Below, piece after piece: positions 28,708 to 38,001 of a stretch of 64,000 nucleotides of DNA. This DNA is from JAHDFB01 sp965658745 (lineage in GTDB: Bacteria; Bacteroidota; Bacteroidia; Chitinophagales; Saprospiraceae). The position numbers and the translations under genes are program-made. Within the stretch, counting starts at the first letter, position 1, and the number at the start of each line of letters is the position of its first letter. The DNA is taken from the NCBI GenBank assembly GCA_965658745.1, contig CBFHTK010000006.1:96104-160103 (forward strand), in the 5' to 3' direction. The notes under the pieces were generated by a model that worked only from the letters and a program-made list of their open reading frames with translations, searched no databases and was not told the DNA's origin.

Positions 28708-29229
28708 ATGGCAAAAGTAACAAAGGACGTAATATTTGGTCTATACAATGATGAAACAGACTTGATGAAAGCCGTTAAAGTGGCTAATAGCAAGCATATC
28801 GAAATAATGGAAGTGTTTACACCTTTTCCTGTTCACGGTTTAGATCCGCTCTTGGGTTTTGAAGAATCAAGACTACACATGGGAGGTTTCGTTTACGGAG
28901 CAATTGGAACACTTACTGCCTTTTTGGGGATGAGTTGGATTTTTACAAAAGATTGGCCAATAATCTTTGGTGGAAAACCCTACTGGTCGGTACCGGCTTT
29001 CATTCCGATCACTTTCGAATTAACAGTATTGTTTGCGGCAATCGGTATGGTTGTAACATTTTACATTGTTAATGGTATGGGGCCAGGGATTAAGTTACCA
29101 ATTCTTGATAATAGAATTACCGATGATAAATTTTGTATTGCTTTTGATAAGTCAGAAGTTGATGCTTCAGTTGCTGAGAGTTTCTTTACAGAGACAGGTG
29201 CTGATGAAGTCAACTCTAAAATTATATAA
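28708..29229 (+). CDS. actD: Alternative Complex III subunit ActD (DUF3341)
   Basis: 173 residues with two transmembrane helices (about 67-85 and 103-125) and a cytoplasmic N-terminus. The sequence FGLYNDETDLMKAVK, VFTPFPVHGLDPLLG and RLHMGGFVYGAIG are typical of DUF3341/ActD. The subunit helps hold ActC and ActF together; no cofactor is known. 21 bases after actC. Confidence 0.92.
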   Translation: MAKVTKDVIFGLYNDETDLMKAVKVANSKHIEIMEVFTPFPVHGLDPLLGFEESRLHMGGFVYGAIGTLTAFLGMSWIFTKDWPIIFGGKPYWSVPAFIPITFELTVLFAAIGMVVTFYIVNGMGPGIKLPILDNRITDDKFCIAFDKSEVDASVAESFFTETGADEVNSKII

Positions 29230-29250
29230 TAGAACATTCAACTACGATTG

Positions 29251-30132
29251 ATGAAAATTAATTATAACAATATCCTGATCGCTATGAGCCTATTTGTATG
29301 GCTCGTGATTAGCTCATGTCAAAGACCTCATGACAACGTGCCAGGAAGTGAGTTCATGCCAGATATGGCTCACTCGGTAGCTTACGAGTCTAACCATTAC
29401 CTCTACTATTATAATAATACATGGGGTAGTGAAGATGAATACTATAAGTATGCGAAGCCAAAAGAGCCTGTGAAAGGAACGGTACCTCGAGGCTACGCTG
29501 GTCTTGTGCAAGCTACTTCGTCTGATGTAGCAAAAAGTTTAAACGGTAGCTTAACAAATTCAAGTATCTCTGTTCCTATGAACGGAAGCGTACCTTATCC
29601 TTATGAAGACACTGAAGATGATAGAATGAAAGCGGCTGCTGATATAATGCAGAATCCTTTTCCAATCACTGATGCTGAAATGAAAGAAGCAAAAGAACTC
29701 TATAATATCTTTTGTGGAATTTGTCATGGTGAAAAGGGAGATGGAGCGGGATATCTCGTTCGCGAAGATGGTGGTAAATACCCAGCACAGCCTGCAAATT
29801 TATTGCTTGATCAATATGTTGATATGAGCAACGGACAATACTATCACGCTATAATGTACGGAAAGAATATGATGGGTGCATATAAAGACAAGCTGTCTTA
29901 TGAAGAGAGATGGCAAGTTATCCACTATATCAGAGGTCTTCAAGCTAAAGAAAAGAAGTTGGCATACAATGAAACTGAAAATACTTTAAATGAGTGGGCT
30001 ACTCCAGGTTCTATGGTCAAGAAAATGGCTAGTACAATGGATGTAGAACATGCTGAGCACATGGAAGCTGAGCATTCAGAGCAAGGAGATCATGAAGATG
30101 GCCACTCTGAAGATCATGGAAGTCAACACTAA
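29251..30132 (+). CDS. actE: Alternative Complex III subunit ActE (monoheme cytochrome c lipoprotein) with His-rich tail
   Basis: 293 residues from the ATG at 29251 (a TTG directly in front is in frame but less likely). Lipoprotein signal with ISSC, consistent with lipid anchoring in the periplasm. One heme-c site, CGICHGEKGDGAG, near residue 153, with a Met ligand likely from the MMGAYKDKLSYEERW region. The last about 25 residues are rich in His, Glu and Asp (for example HAEHMEAEHSEQGDHEDGH), which looks like a metal-binding or simply disordered tail. 21 bases after actD. Confidence 0.92.
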   Translation: MKINYNNILIAMSLFVWLVISSCQRPHDNVPGSEFMPDMAHSVAYESNHYLYYYNNTWGSEDEYYKYAKPKEPVKGTVPRGYAGLVQATSSDVAKSLNGSLTNSSISVPMNGSVPYPYEDTEDDRMKAAADIMQNPFPITDAEMKEAKELYNIFCGICHGEKGDGAGYLVREDGGKYPAQPANLLLDQYVDMSNGQYYHAIMYGKNMMGAYKDKLSYEERWQVIHYIRGLQAKEKKLAYNETENTLNEWATPGSMVKKMASTMDVEHAEHMEAEHSEQGDHEDGHSEDHGSQH

Positions 30133-30174
30133 TTTTTTATTGGAACCGTATTACTAAGAAAGAAAAGCACTACA

Positions 30175-31542
30175 ATGAATAATCAATATACTATGCCGGC
30201 TAGGCAAACAACATTACTGTTTGTAGGTATTGCTGTGGGCGTATTGAGTTTGATAATAACGTATTTTGGGGGTAATGATAATGAATTACATTCTCGATTT
30301 TGGTCAAACCTTTTACATAACTCGGTATTTTTTACTGGTATCGCACTAATGGCGGTATTCTTTCTGTCGGCGTCAATAACTGCCTGGGCAGGATGGTACA
30401 CTGTATTTAAGAGAGTTTGGGAGTCTATGGGGCAGTTTTTGATAGTAGGTTTCGTCCTTATGTTAATCATTGGACTAGGGGTTTACTTCCACTGGCACCA
30501 TTTGTATCACTGGGCTGATGCTGAAAGCGTAGCCACAGACGAACTGCTCGAAGGTAAGTCTGGATTTCTAAATGCTAATATGTATGTTGTTTTTGGAGGG
30601 ATAATTGTTTTGGCTTGGTACTTTTTTGCCAAGAGAATGCGCGATATTTCATTGAGTGAAGACACTGAAGGTGGAGATAGTGGTTTCAAGCATCACAGAA
30701 GACTAAGAACGTATGCAGCAATATTCTTACCAATTGCTGGTTTTACAAGTGCTGCTGTTATATGGCTCTGGGTAATGAGTGTCGATGCACATTGGTATAG
30801 TACGCTTTTTGGATGGTATGCAGGTGCAAGTTGGTTTGTAGCAATGATAGCCTTGACTATCATGATCATCTCTTACATGAAAGGAAAAGGATATTTCGCT
30901 GAAGTTTCAAACGAACACTTACACGATTTAGGAAAGTTACTTTTCGCATTTTCTATCTTTTGGACTTATTTATGGTTCTCACAATATATGCTTATTTGGT
31001 ATGGAAATGTTGGAGAGGAAACTGGTTATTACAAGCTGAGAAAAGATGACTATGGAGTTTTATTTTATGGTAATATTTTGATAAACTTTATACTTCCTTT
31101 CTTTGTTTTAATGCGTAACGATAACAAGAGAAAATACGGTACATTGTTACTTACTTCAGGAGCAGTTTTCTTTGGTCACTGGTGGGATTATTTCTTGATG
31201 ATCAAGCCAGGAGTAATTCATACAGCTCATGAGGTTATGGGACATTCAGATCATGGCGCTGGTCACGATGGTGAGCATGCCGGAGAAGCAGCTCATTCGG
31301 CTGCAGAGCACGGAAGCGAAGTTGCACATGCTGCTGGCGGGCACGCCGAATCTGTAGCAGACGCTGCACATGGAGCATCAGAATTTTTGATGGGTTATAA
31401 TTTACCAGGATTTTTGGAAATAGGGACGTTCATTGGATTTTTGAGTTTATTCTTATTGATATTTTATAGAACATTGGGATCGGCTCCACTTACACCTGCA
31501 AAGGATCCATTTTTGGAAGAGAGTTTACATCACCACGTATAA
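30175..31542 (+). CDS. actF: Alternative Complex III subunit ActF (second NrfD-like subunit) with His/Ala-rich insertion
   Basis: 455 residues, about ten transmembrane helices, related to ActC. It is thought to take part in proton movement and in contacts within the complex. Between the HWWDYFLMI helix and the final helix (PGFLEIGTFIGFL) lies a low-complexity stretch of about 45 residues, roughly 345-400, made of His, Ala, Gly and Glu. Starts 42 bases after actE. Together with actABCDE it makes a complete six-subunit Act set. Confidence 0.92.
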   Translation: MNNQYTMPARQTTLLFVGIAVGVLSLIITYFGGNDNELHSRFWSNLLHNSVFFTGIALMAVFFLSASITAWAGWYTVFKRVWESMGQFLIVGFVLMLIIGLGVYFHWHHLYHWADAESVATDELLEGKSGFLNANMYVVFGGIIVLAWYFFAKRMRDISLSEDTEGGDSGFKHHRRLRTYAAIFLPIAGFTSAAVIWLWVMSVDAHWYSTLFGWYAGASWFVAMIALTIMIISYMKGKGYFAEVSNEHLHDLGKLLFAFSIFWTYLWFSQYMLIWYGNVGEETGYYKLRKDDYGVLFYGNILINFILPFFVLMRNDNKRKYGTLLLTSGAVFFGHWWDYFLMIKPGVIHTAHEVMGHSDHGAGHDGEHAGEAAHSAAEHGSEVAHAAGGHAESVADAAHGASEFLMGYNLPGFLEIGTFIGFLSLFLLIFYRTLGSAPLTPAKDPFLEESLHHHV

Positions 31543-31593
31543 TAACTAAAGAACTAAATTATATCGCATTTCGATCATAATTAAAAATTAAAA

Positions 31594-33102
31594 ATGACTG
31601 CATTAATAATATTATTGATTTTATTTCTACTCGTAGTTATCGTTATTCAGATATCCAAAGTGACGGAACTGTCAGGACGAATACGAGGAGAGGAAATTGT
31701 TGAGCAGGAAGCAAACAATAGCACTGCATTTTGGTTACTTATATTCATGATTGTCTTTTTATCAGCTACTGTCATTTCAGCAGTGTACTATAAAGATGTT
31801 ATGCTTGGATATGGTCCTCTTACTGCTGCATCCGCTCATGGAGTTTTACTAGATAGCGTATTCAACACCACGCTGATTTTCACGGGTATTGTTTTCGTGA
31901 TTACTCACATTTTATTGTTTTGGTATACTTATAAATATAGAAAACGTAAAGGTAGAAAAGCGCTATTTTTCTCTCATGACAATACTCTAGAATACGTATG
32001 GACAGGTATTCCGGCGCTAGTAATGACTTTCCTAGTTGTAAAAGGATTGGTAGTGTGGAATGAAGTTATGGCCGACGTAGGAATAGATGAAGAAGTAATT
32101 GAAATTGAGGCAACTGGTTATCAGTTTGCTTGGGATATTAGATATCCAGGTCCTGATAATAGATTGGGAGAGAAGGATTACACACTAATTCAACCTGGTA
32201 TCAATCCTCTAGGACAAAATTGGGAAGATCCACAAAATCATGATGATTTTATCGCGGATCAAATTTATCTTCCAGTTGGAAAGAAAGTAAGAGTGAGAAT
32301 TACTGCAAAAGACGTCCTGCACAATTTCTATCTACCGCACTTTAGAGTAAAGATGGATGCAGTTCCGGGACTACCTTCTTACTTCGTATTCACACCAACT
32401 GTAACAACAGAAGAGTTCAGAGCTCGCTTACGTGATAACGCTAATTGGCAAGGATTATCTGATCCTGAGGATCCAGAATCTCTTCAGAAATGGGAGGCTT
32501 TCGATTACGAGTTGGCTTGTGCTGAGTTGTGCGGGAAAGGACACTACAGTATGCGAAAAATTGTAAAAATTGTGAGTGAAGGTGAATATAATGCTTGGTT
32601 AGAGCAACAGAATTCATACTACATGTCACAAATCAGAAATACAGACAATGATCCATTGAAGGGTCAATTCTTGGAGTCTGATATAAAAGTTAATGAAAAG
32701 AAATTCTTTGAGGAATTTGATAATGCAATGTCTAGTACAGACACTGATGATATCGTATTACCTCTAAGCAATATAAATTTTGAAACAGGTTCAGCTAACC
32801 TAACTAACAATTCACAGTATGAGCTTAATAATCTCGTAACAGCCTTAACTAAATACAAGGATGTTAGTATCGAGCTTAATGGGCACACGGACAATGTTGG
32901 AGATTCTGGTGTTAATCAGCAATTATCCGAATCACGAGCGAGTACAGTCCTCAACTATCTTATCGACCGTGGCGTCAGCTCTTCACGCCTTTCATCAAAG
33001 GGTTACGGAGATCGAATGCCATTGGAAAGTAATGATACTGAGGAGGGCAGAATGAAGAATAGAAGAATTGAATTCAAAATTTTGAAAAAACAAACCATAT
33101 AA
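31594..33102 (+). CDS. coxB: Cytochrome c oxidase subunit II fused to a C-terminal OmpA-like domain
   Basis: 502 residues, about 130-150 more than a usual Bacteroidota CoxB. Order: an extra N-terminal membrane helix (2-20), two or three further helices (about 45-65, 92-112, 137-153), the CuA cupredoxin domain with all ligands (His 243 in VLHNF, then CAELCGKGHYSM giving Cys 309, Cys 313, His 317, Met 320), a linker (about 340-387), and an OmpA/Pal-type peptidoglycan-binding domain at about 388-497 (INFETGSANLT, LNGHTDNVGD with Asp 433, LSESRA, KGYGDRMPL, MKNRRIEF). The CuA domain faces the periplasm, so the OmpA domain would reach the cell wall. The stop overlaps the coxA start by one base. 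One continuous frame, no sign of an assembly join. Confidence 0.93.
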   Translation: MTALIILLILFLLVVIVIQISKVTELSGRIRGEEIVEQEANNSTAFWLLIFMIVFLSATVISAVYYKDVMLGYGPLTAASAHGVLLDSVFNTTLIFTGIVFVITHILLFWYTYKYRKRKGRKALFFSHDNTLEYVWTGIPALVMTFLVVKGLVVWNEVMADVGIDEEVIEIEATGYQFAWDIRYPGPDNRLGEKDYTLIQPGINPLGQNWEDPQNHDDFIADQIYLPVGKKVRVRITAKDVLHNFYLPHFRVKMDAVPGLPSYFVFTPTVTTEEFRARLRDNANWQGLSDPEDPESLQKWEAFDYELACAELCGKGHYSMRKIVKIVSEGEYNAWLEQQNSYYMSQIRNTDNDPLKGQFLESDIKVNEKKFFEEFDNAMSSTDTDDIVLPLSNINFETGSANLTNNSQYELNNLVTALTKYKDVSIELNGHTDNVGDSGVNQQLSESRASTVLNYLIDRGVSSSRLSSKGYGDRMPLESNDTEEGRMKNRRIEFKILKKQTI

Positions 33103-34943
33103 TGATGGCAGAAGTATTAGAATATAATGAAGATGTTCTGATCAAAGAACAGGGATATGATGATCATTTTCACGATCATCACCACGGTGATAAGTTTAGA
33201 TCAGGATTTATTTCGCACTATATCTTTAGCATGGATCACAAGATCATTGCTAAGCAGTTTTTGATAACTGGTATGATATGGGCGATTATTGGAGCAGCTA
33301 TGTCAATAGTTTTCCGGATGCAATTAGGTTTTCCAGAAGACAGTATGACATGGATTAAGCCACTGTTAGGCAAGTGGATTGTAGTCGAAAATGGTATAGG
33401 AACTCTAGCACCAGAATTCTACTATGCTTTGGTCACAATGCATGGAACGATTCTAGTTTTCTTTGTATTGACTGCCGGACTATCGGGAACCTTTAGTAAT
33501 CTTCTGATTCCATTGCAACTAGGTGCTAGAGATATGGCATCACCATTCATGAATATGCTATCTTACTGGTTCTTCTTTATGGCAGGAATCGTGATGTTCT
33601 ATAGCCTATTTATCTCTACTGGACCATTTGCCGGTGGATGGACTGCTTATCCGCCGCTGTCGGCACTACCTCAGGCCTCTCAGGGTTCTGGTGCAGGTAT
33701 GACTCTTTGGTTGGTAAGTTTGACCCTTTTTGTTGTCTCCGTTTTATTGGGTGGTATAAACTACATTACAACAGTATTGAACCTTCGAACGAAAGGAATG
33801 AGCTTGTGGAGAATGCCTTTAACAATTTGGGCATTTTTTGTAACAGCAATCTTGGGTCTTTTATCTTTCCCAGTGTTAGTATCAGGATTTCTAATGTTAA
33901 TGTGTGATCGTGGATTGGGAACTTCTTTTTTTCTTAGTGAGATATTTGTGAACGGTGAAGCTCTTCCTAATGTTGGGGGTTCTCCGATTCTATACCAGCA
34001 CTTATTCTGGTTCTTGGGTCACCCTGAGGTATATATAATTATATTGCCAGCAATGGGTCTAGTATCTGAGGTTCTCTCAGTACATGCTAGAAAGCCAATT
34101 TTCGGTTACAAAGCCATGGTATACTCAATACTAGCAATTGGATTCTTGTCATTTATCGTTTGGGCACACCACATGTTTATGTCTGGAGTGAATCCAATGA
34201 TATCTAATTTCTTTGTTGTATTTACCTTGATTATTGCAGTGCCATCGGCGGTGAAAGTATTTAACTGGATCACGACCTTGTATGGTGGTAATATCAGATT
34301 GAATACTCCAATGCTATTTGCAATAGGTTTCGTATCAATGTTCATCTCTGGTGGATTAACTGGTATATTCTTAGGAAACTCAGCTATTGATATTCAAATG
34401 CACGATACATACTTCGTAGTTGCTCACTTCCATATTGTAATGGGTGTAGCTGCATTCTTCGGTATGTTCGCTGGTATATACCACTGGTTTCCGAAAATGT
34501 ACGGGAGATTTATGAATGAAACTTTAGGAAAAATCCACTTCTGGTTTACAATTGTTGGAGCATATGCAATATTCTGGCCTATGCACTACATAGGTATGGC
34601 AGGTGTTCCTCGTAGATATTATAGTTTTGATAGTTTCGACGCGTTCAATGACTTCGCCTTGATGAACAAGTTCATTACAATTGCTGCTATCATTGTATTC
34701 GCTGTTCAGATTCTATTTGTCATTAATTTCTTCTACAGTATTTGGTATGGTAAGAAAATGAAGACAAAAAACCCTTGGGGAGCAACTACTTTGGAATGGA
34801 CTACGGATATTAAGCCGGGTCACGGTAACTGGGAAGGAAATCTTCCTACAGTTCATAGATGGGCTTACGATTACGGTAAAGATGGTCATGATTTTATTCC
34901 GCAATATGTTCCTGCTCAGGAAGGTGAAAAGGATGTGCATTAA
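33102..34943 (+). CDS. coxA: Cytochrome c oxidase subunit I (heme-copper oxidase)
   Basis: 613 residues, twelve-plus transmembrane helices. Reduces oxygen to water and pumps protons. It has HLFWFLGHPEVYIIILPAMG, with the CuB His and the cross-linked Tyr, and MHDTYFVVAHFHIVMG, with the heme a/a3 His ligands. The glutamate in GHPEVY marks it as an A-type oxidase. The N-terminal extension contains DDHFHDHHHGDK, a His cluster before the first helix. The ATG at 33102 overlaps the coxB stop (a second ATG follows at 33105), pointing to coupled translation. Confidence 0.96.
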   Translation: MMAEVLEYNEDVLIKEQGYDDHFHDHHHGDKFRSGFISHYIFSMDHKIIAKQFLITGMIWAIIGAAMSIVFRMQLGFPEDSMTWIKPLLGKWIVVENGIGTLAPEFYYALVTMHGTILVFFVLTAGLSGTFSNLLIPLQLGARDMASPFMNMLSYWFFFMAGIVMFYSLFISTGPFAGGWTAYPPLSALPQASQGSGAGMTLWLVSLTLFVVSVLLGGINYITTVLNLRTKGMSLWRMPLTIWAFFVTAILGLLSFPVLVSGFLMLMCDRGLGTSFFLSEIFVNGEALPNVGGSPILYQHLFWFLGHPEVYIIILPAMGLVSEVLSVHARKPIFGYKAMVYSILAIGFLSFIVWAHHMFMSGVNPMISNFFVVFTLIIAVPSAVKVFNWITTLYGGNIRLNTPMLFAIGFVSMFISGGLTGIFLGNSAIDIQMHDTYFVVAHFHIVMGVAAFFGMFAGIYHWFPKMYGRFMNETLGKIHFWFTIVGAYAIFWPMHYIGMAGVPRRYYSFDSFDAFNDFALMNKFITIAAIIVFAVQILFVINFFYSIWYGKKMKTKNPWGATTLEWTTDIKPGHGNWEGNLPTVHRWAYDYGKDGHDFIPQYVPAQEGEKDVH

Positions 34944-35857
34944 TGAATAAACAAGCACAAGTACATGCGATACAGGCTGAAGCTCAAGCAGAAAAGTATT
35001 CTGCTTGGGACGACTTCAAATTGCTCGTTAAGTTTAGACTTAACGTAACTGTAGTGATGTCTTCTCTACTTGCGTATGCAATTGTTGCACAGTCAGCTTT
35101 TAACATATATGCTGCAGCAGTATTGGCCTTAGGAGGTTTTCTAGTAACTGGTAGTGCAAATGCGCTGAACCAAGTTTTAGAAAAAGATTTCGATGGTCTA
35201 ATGACGAGGACCAAGAATCGTCCTATTCCAGGTGGAAGAATGCAGGTTTCAAAAGCGGTTTTACTTGCGGGAATGATGGCTTTAGTAGGCATCACTTTGC
35301 TAGCATTGTTTAATCCTATTTCAGCCTTATTAGGAACAACGGCGCTAGTTACCTACGCATTTGTATATACACCTTTCAAAAGGTTCTCACCAATAGCTGT
35401 ATGGATAGGAGCTATACCAGGTGCTTTACCTGTTTTGATTGGCACAACAGCTTTTCAAGGGGAAATAACTGCATTAGCTCTAGTTCTTTTTGCAGTTCAG
35501 TTTTTCTGGCAGTTACCTCATTTTTGGGCGATAGGATGGATGTCTTATGACGATTATAAATTGGCAGGATATCAACTCTTGCCAGTTAAAGATCAAGTCA
35601 GAGACAACAGAATTGGGTTATCGGCTTTTATTTGGTCTCTACCGCTAATTCTAATATGTCTAATTCCATTTGTTTACGGATCTATGGGCATATTTACTAC
35701 TCTTATGATTCTTGCAATCAACATACTTTATGCTATGCGGGGCTGGAACCTATATAAGTTGGGCGACACTGCTTCTGCAAAAAAGCTGATGTACTTTTCA
35801 TTTGCATATTTACCTCTGGTACTAATTCTTTTTATTATCGGTCAAAACGGAATATAA
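34943..35857 (+). CDS. cyoE: Protoheme IX farnesyltransferase (heme O synthase)
   Basis: 304 residues with about nine membrane helices, UbiA superfamily. It attaches a farnesyl group to heme b to make heme O, the first step towards heme A for the oxidase. The prenyl-diphosphate motif NALNQVLEKDFDGLMTRTK is near residue 72-90, followed by RPIPGG, and the second motif is DDYKLAGYQLLPV. The ATG overlaps the coxA TAA by one base. No ctaA (heme A synthase) is seen in the window. Confidence 0.95.
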   Translation: MNKQAQVHAIQAEAQAEKYSAWDDFKLLVKFRLNVTVVMSSLLAYAIVAQSAFNIYAAAVLALGGFLVTGSANALNQVLEKDFDGLMTRTKNRPIPGGRMQVSKAVLLAGMMALVGITLLALFNPISALLGTTALVTYAFVYTPFKRFSPIAVWIGAIPGALPVLIGTTAFQGEITALALVLFAVQFFWQLPHFWAIGWMSYDDYKLAGYQLLPVKDQVRDNRIGLSAFIWSLPLILICLIPFVYGSMGIFTTLMILAINILYAMRGWNLYKLGDTASAKKLMYFSFAYLPLVLILFIIGQNGI

Positions 35858-35858
35858 G

Positions 35859-36437
35859 ATGGATCAGGCAATGACAAATGGATATAGACCAGGTAGAATT
35901 AATCCACAGAAATTTGGATTATGGATATCTATGGGTAGTCTCATTATGATGTTTGGTGCTTTTACAAGTGCTTACATCGTGAGGCATGCCGCTGGTAATT
36001 GGTTAGAGTTTGCTATACCACCGATTTTTGTGTGGAGTACCATAACTCTCATAATTAGTAGTATATGCTTGCAGGCATCATATTACATGTTTACGAAAGA
36101 AAATAAGTCACTATATAAAGGTCTGCTGGTTTCAGCATTCTTACTTGGGGTTACTTTTTTAATTCTTCAATATCAAGGTTGGATGCAATTGTACGCTTGG
36201 GGTGTTGATTTCAAGATCAATCCTTCTGCGTCATTCTTTTATTTGATCAATATTGTGCACGCTGCTCACGTAGTAGCAGGTTTAACTACATTGATTGTTG
36301 CCCTTATACATGCATTCGGGTTGAAATTTGAAGTTACGGAAGTTCGCAAGAATAGATTTCAATTGGTGTTACAGTTTTGGCACTTTTTAGGATTCTTGTG
36401 GATATACTTATATATATTTTTACTTTTGACTAGATAA
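35859..36437 (+). CDS. Cytochrome c oxidase subunit III, short form
   Basis: 192 residues with five membrane helices, matching the caa3-type five-helix subunit III. PQKFGLWISMGSLIMMFGAFTSAYIV is the family start, and the end FWHFLGFLWIYLYIFLLL is the conserved last helix. Begins one base after the cyoE stop. The next gene encodes a second subunit III; the doublet is a normal feature of Bacteroidota cox operons. Confidence 0.92.
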   Translation: MDQAMTNGYRPGRINPQKFGLWISMGSLIMMFGAFTSAYIVRHAAGNWLEFAIPPIFVWSTITLIISSICLQASYYMFTKENKSLYKGLLVSAFLLGVTFLILQYQGWMQLYAWGVDFKINPSASFFYLINIVHAAHVVAGLTTLIVALIHAFGLKFEVTEVRKNRFQLVLQFWHFLGFLWIYLYIFLLLTR

Positions 36438-36453
36438 TTAAACACAACGATAC

Positions 36454-37320
36454 ATGGCTACAGATACAGCTTTAGATCACGATATTGAAGTACAAAGTGG
36501 AGATGCTTGGGATGGTGGTAAAAAACCTTTCAAGGCTTCGTACGGAAAACTGATGATGTGGTATTTTCTTCTTTCAGATGCATTTACATTTTCAGGTTTT
36601 CTAATTGCTTATGGGGCACTGCGTATTAGTTCGCCTACTTGGCCAGTTCCCGATTTTGTATTTCAGACATTTCCAGGAGGAATTACTGGTTGGCCACTAA
36701 TTTTTGTAACAGTTATGTCCTTTTTATTGATCGTGTCATCAGTAACTATGGTTAGAGCAGTACAAGAAGGAGCCAGAGAAAACAGAAAAGGAGTGGTTTT
36801 TTGGATGATACTTACCATCATTGGTGGTTTGGGATTCTTGGGTTGTCAAGCTTGGGAGTGGACTAATCTGATTGGTCATGAGCACATGTCAGTAACTACC
36901 AATCCATTTGGTACACATGTAGAAAGTGGTGTTTATCTTGAAGATGCAAATGGTGATGCCTACGCTGCCGGCGCTACAAAAGAGACATTTGAAGCTGGTG
37001 AAAGCTACCTGATTCATAAACACAATGGTGATTGGGTTCAAAGAGAATTTCAGGTAACAAGTGGTCCTGATGAAGGACTTAGAATGAAGCAGGAATTTGG
37101 GCCTAAAGCTTTTGGTGCTCTATTCTTTTTTATTACTGGATTTCATGGTTTCCACGTATTTTCAGGAGTTGTCTTTCTAATAATAATCATGCTCAATGCT
37201 GCTAGTGGTGTTTATGTCGAACGTAAGAATGGTTACGAGATGGTTGAGAAGATTGGCCTGTATTGGCACTTTGTCGATTTAGTATGGGTATTCGTATTCT
37301 TGGTTTTCTATTTACTATAG
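36454..37320 (+). CDS. Cytochrome c oxidase subunit III, long form
   Basis: 288 residues. It has the subunit III helices (KLMMWYFLLSDAFTFSGFLIAY, then FFFITGFHGFHVFSGVVFLI, and the last helix FVDLVWVFVFLVFYLL), and a periplasmic insertion of about 70 residues (about 150-215) between helices, including HVESGVYLEDANGDAYAAG. Such a loop is usual in Bacteroidota copies. 16 bases after the short subunit III. Confidence 0.93.
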   Translation: MATDTALDHDIEVQSGDAWDGGKKPFKASYGKLMMWYFLLSDAFTFSGFLIAYGALRISSPTWPVPDFVFQTFPGGITGWPLIFVTVMSFLLIVSSVTMVRAVQEGARENRKGVVFWMILTIIGGLGFLGCQAWEWTNLIGHEHMSVTTNPFGTHVESGVYLEDANGDAYAAGATKETFEAGESYLIHKHNGDWVQREFQVTSGPDEGLRMKQEFGPKAFGALFFFITGFHGFHVFSGVVFLIIIMLNAASGVYVERKNGYEMVEKIGLYWHFVDLVWVFVFLVFYLL

Positions 37321-37378
37321 AAATGCGGACAATACAGAGAATTAAATAAAGAAAAGAAAAAGATAAAACGTTTAAACT

Positions 37379-37801
37379 ATGGCTCACGAAAATCACGAAA
37401 AGGCAATTAAGCAAGTTTATATTGGCCTTGGAATATTAGCCGTTATTACATTAATCGAAGTTGGAGTGTCTCTTTTCGGAAAAGGACACATAATTGATGG
37501 AGTTGAAAGCAATACTTGGGTTATTTATATTGCAGCCCTTCTTATAATTGGTTTATCCTTGTACAAGGCTAAGTTCATTATCTATGAGTTTATGCACATG
37601 AGATATGAGGTTCCGGGCTTAATCAGATCGGTACTATTGCCTGTTCTCCTTTTGGTTTGGGCTATTATAGCATTCTTTCTTGAAGGCGATTATTGGAAAG
37701 AGAAGAGAAACAAAGTGAAGGTTAGAAATGAAATGCCAGCAGAAAAACCAGTTCCTCAGGGTATGCTTGATTATGAGTGGAGCAAAGAGGATCTGCAGTA
37801 G
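37379..37801 (+). CDS. Cytochrome c oxidase subunit IV family protein
   Basis: 140 residues with three membrane helices (about 13-33, 48-66, 81-102) and a charged C-terminal tail. Prokaryotic COX4 family; a small stabilising subunit. The conserved KAKFIIYEFMHMRYE is visible near residues 62-76. It is the last gene before a terminator, so the structural operon probably ends here. Confidence 0.9.
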   Translation: MAHENHEKAIKQVYIGLGILAVITLIEVGVSLFGKGHIIDGVESNTWVIYIAALLIIGLSLYKAKFIIYEFMHMRYEVPGLIRSVLLPVLLLVWAIIAFFLEGDYWKEKRNKVKVRNEMPAEKPVPQGMLDYEWSKEDLQ

Positions 37802-37825
37802 GAATTGCAATGAAATAGATTATAC

Positions 37826-37860
37826 AAGAGAGCGACCTATTACTGTAGGCTCTTTTCTTT
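37826..37860 (+). terminator. rho-independent terminator of the act-cox operon
   Basis: AAGAGAGC (37826-37833) pairs with GCTCTTTT (37849-37856), with one G-T pair and an internal CTA/TAG pairing, and then TTTTCTTTTG. It lies 25 bases after the subunit IV stop. Confidence 0.7.
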
Positions 37861-38001
37861 TGTACAACCATATTGGTCCAAGTGCCAAGACTGAGCAAGT
37901 GTTTTAAGAGCAGAATCGTGACAATGATTTTACAGAATTGCGTATCATTTTGAACTTTGCCGTGTTTAATAAGCATTGAAGATTATCATAAGAAATAAAC
38001 A

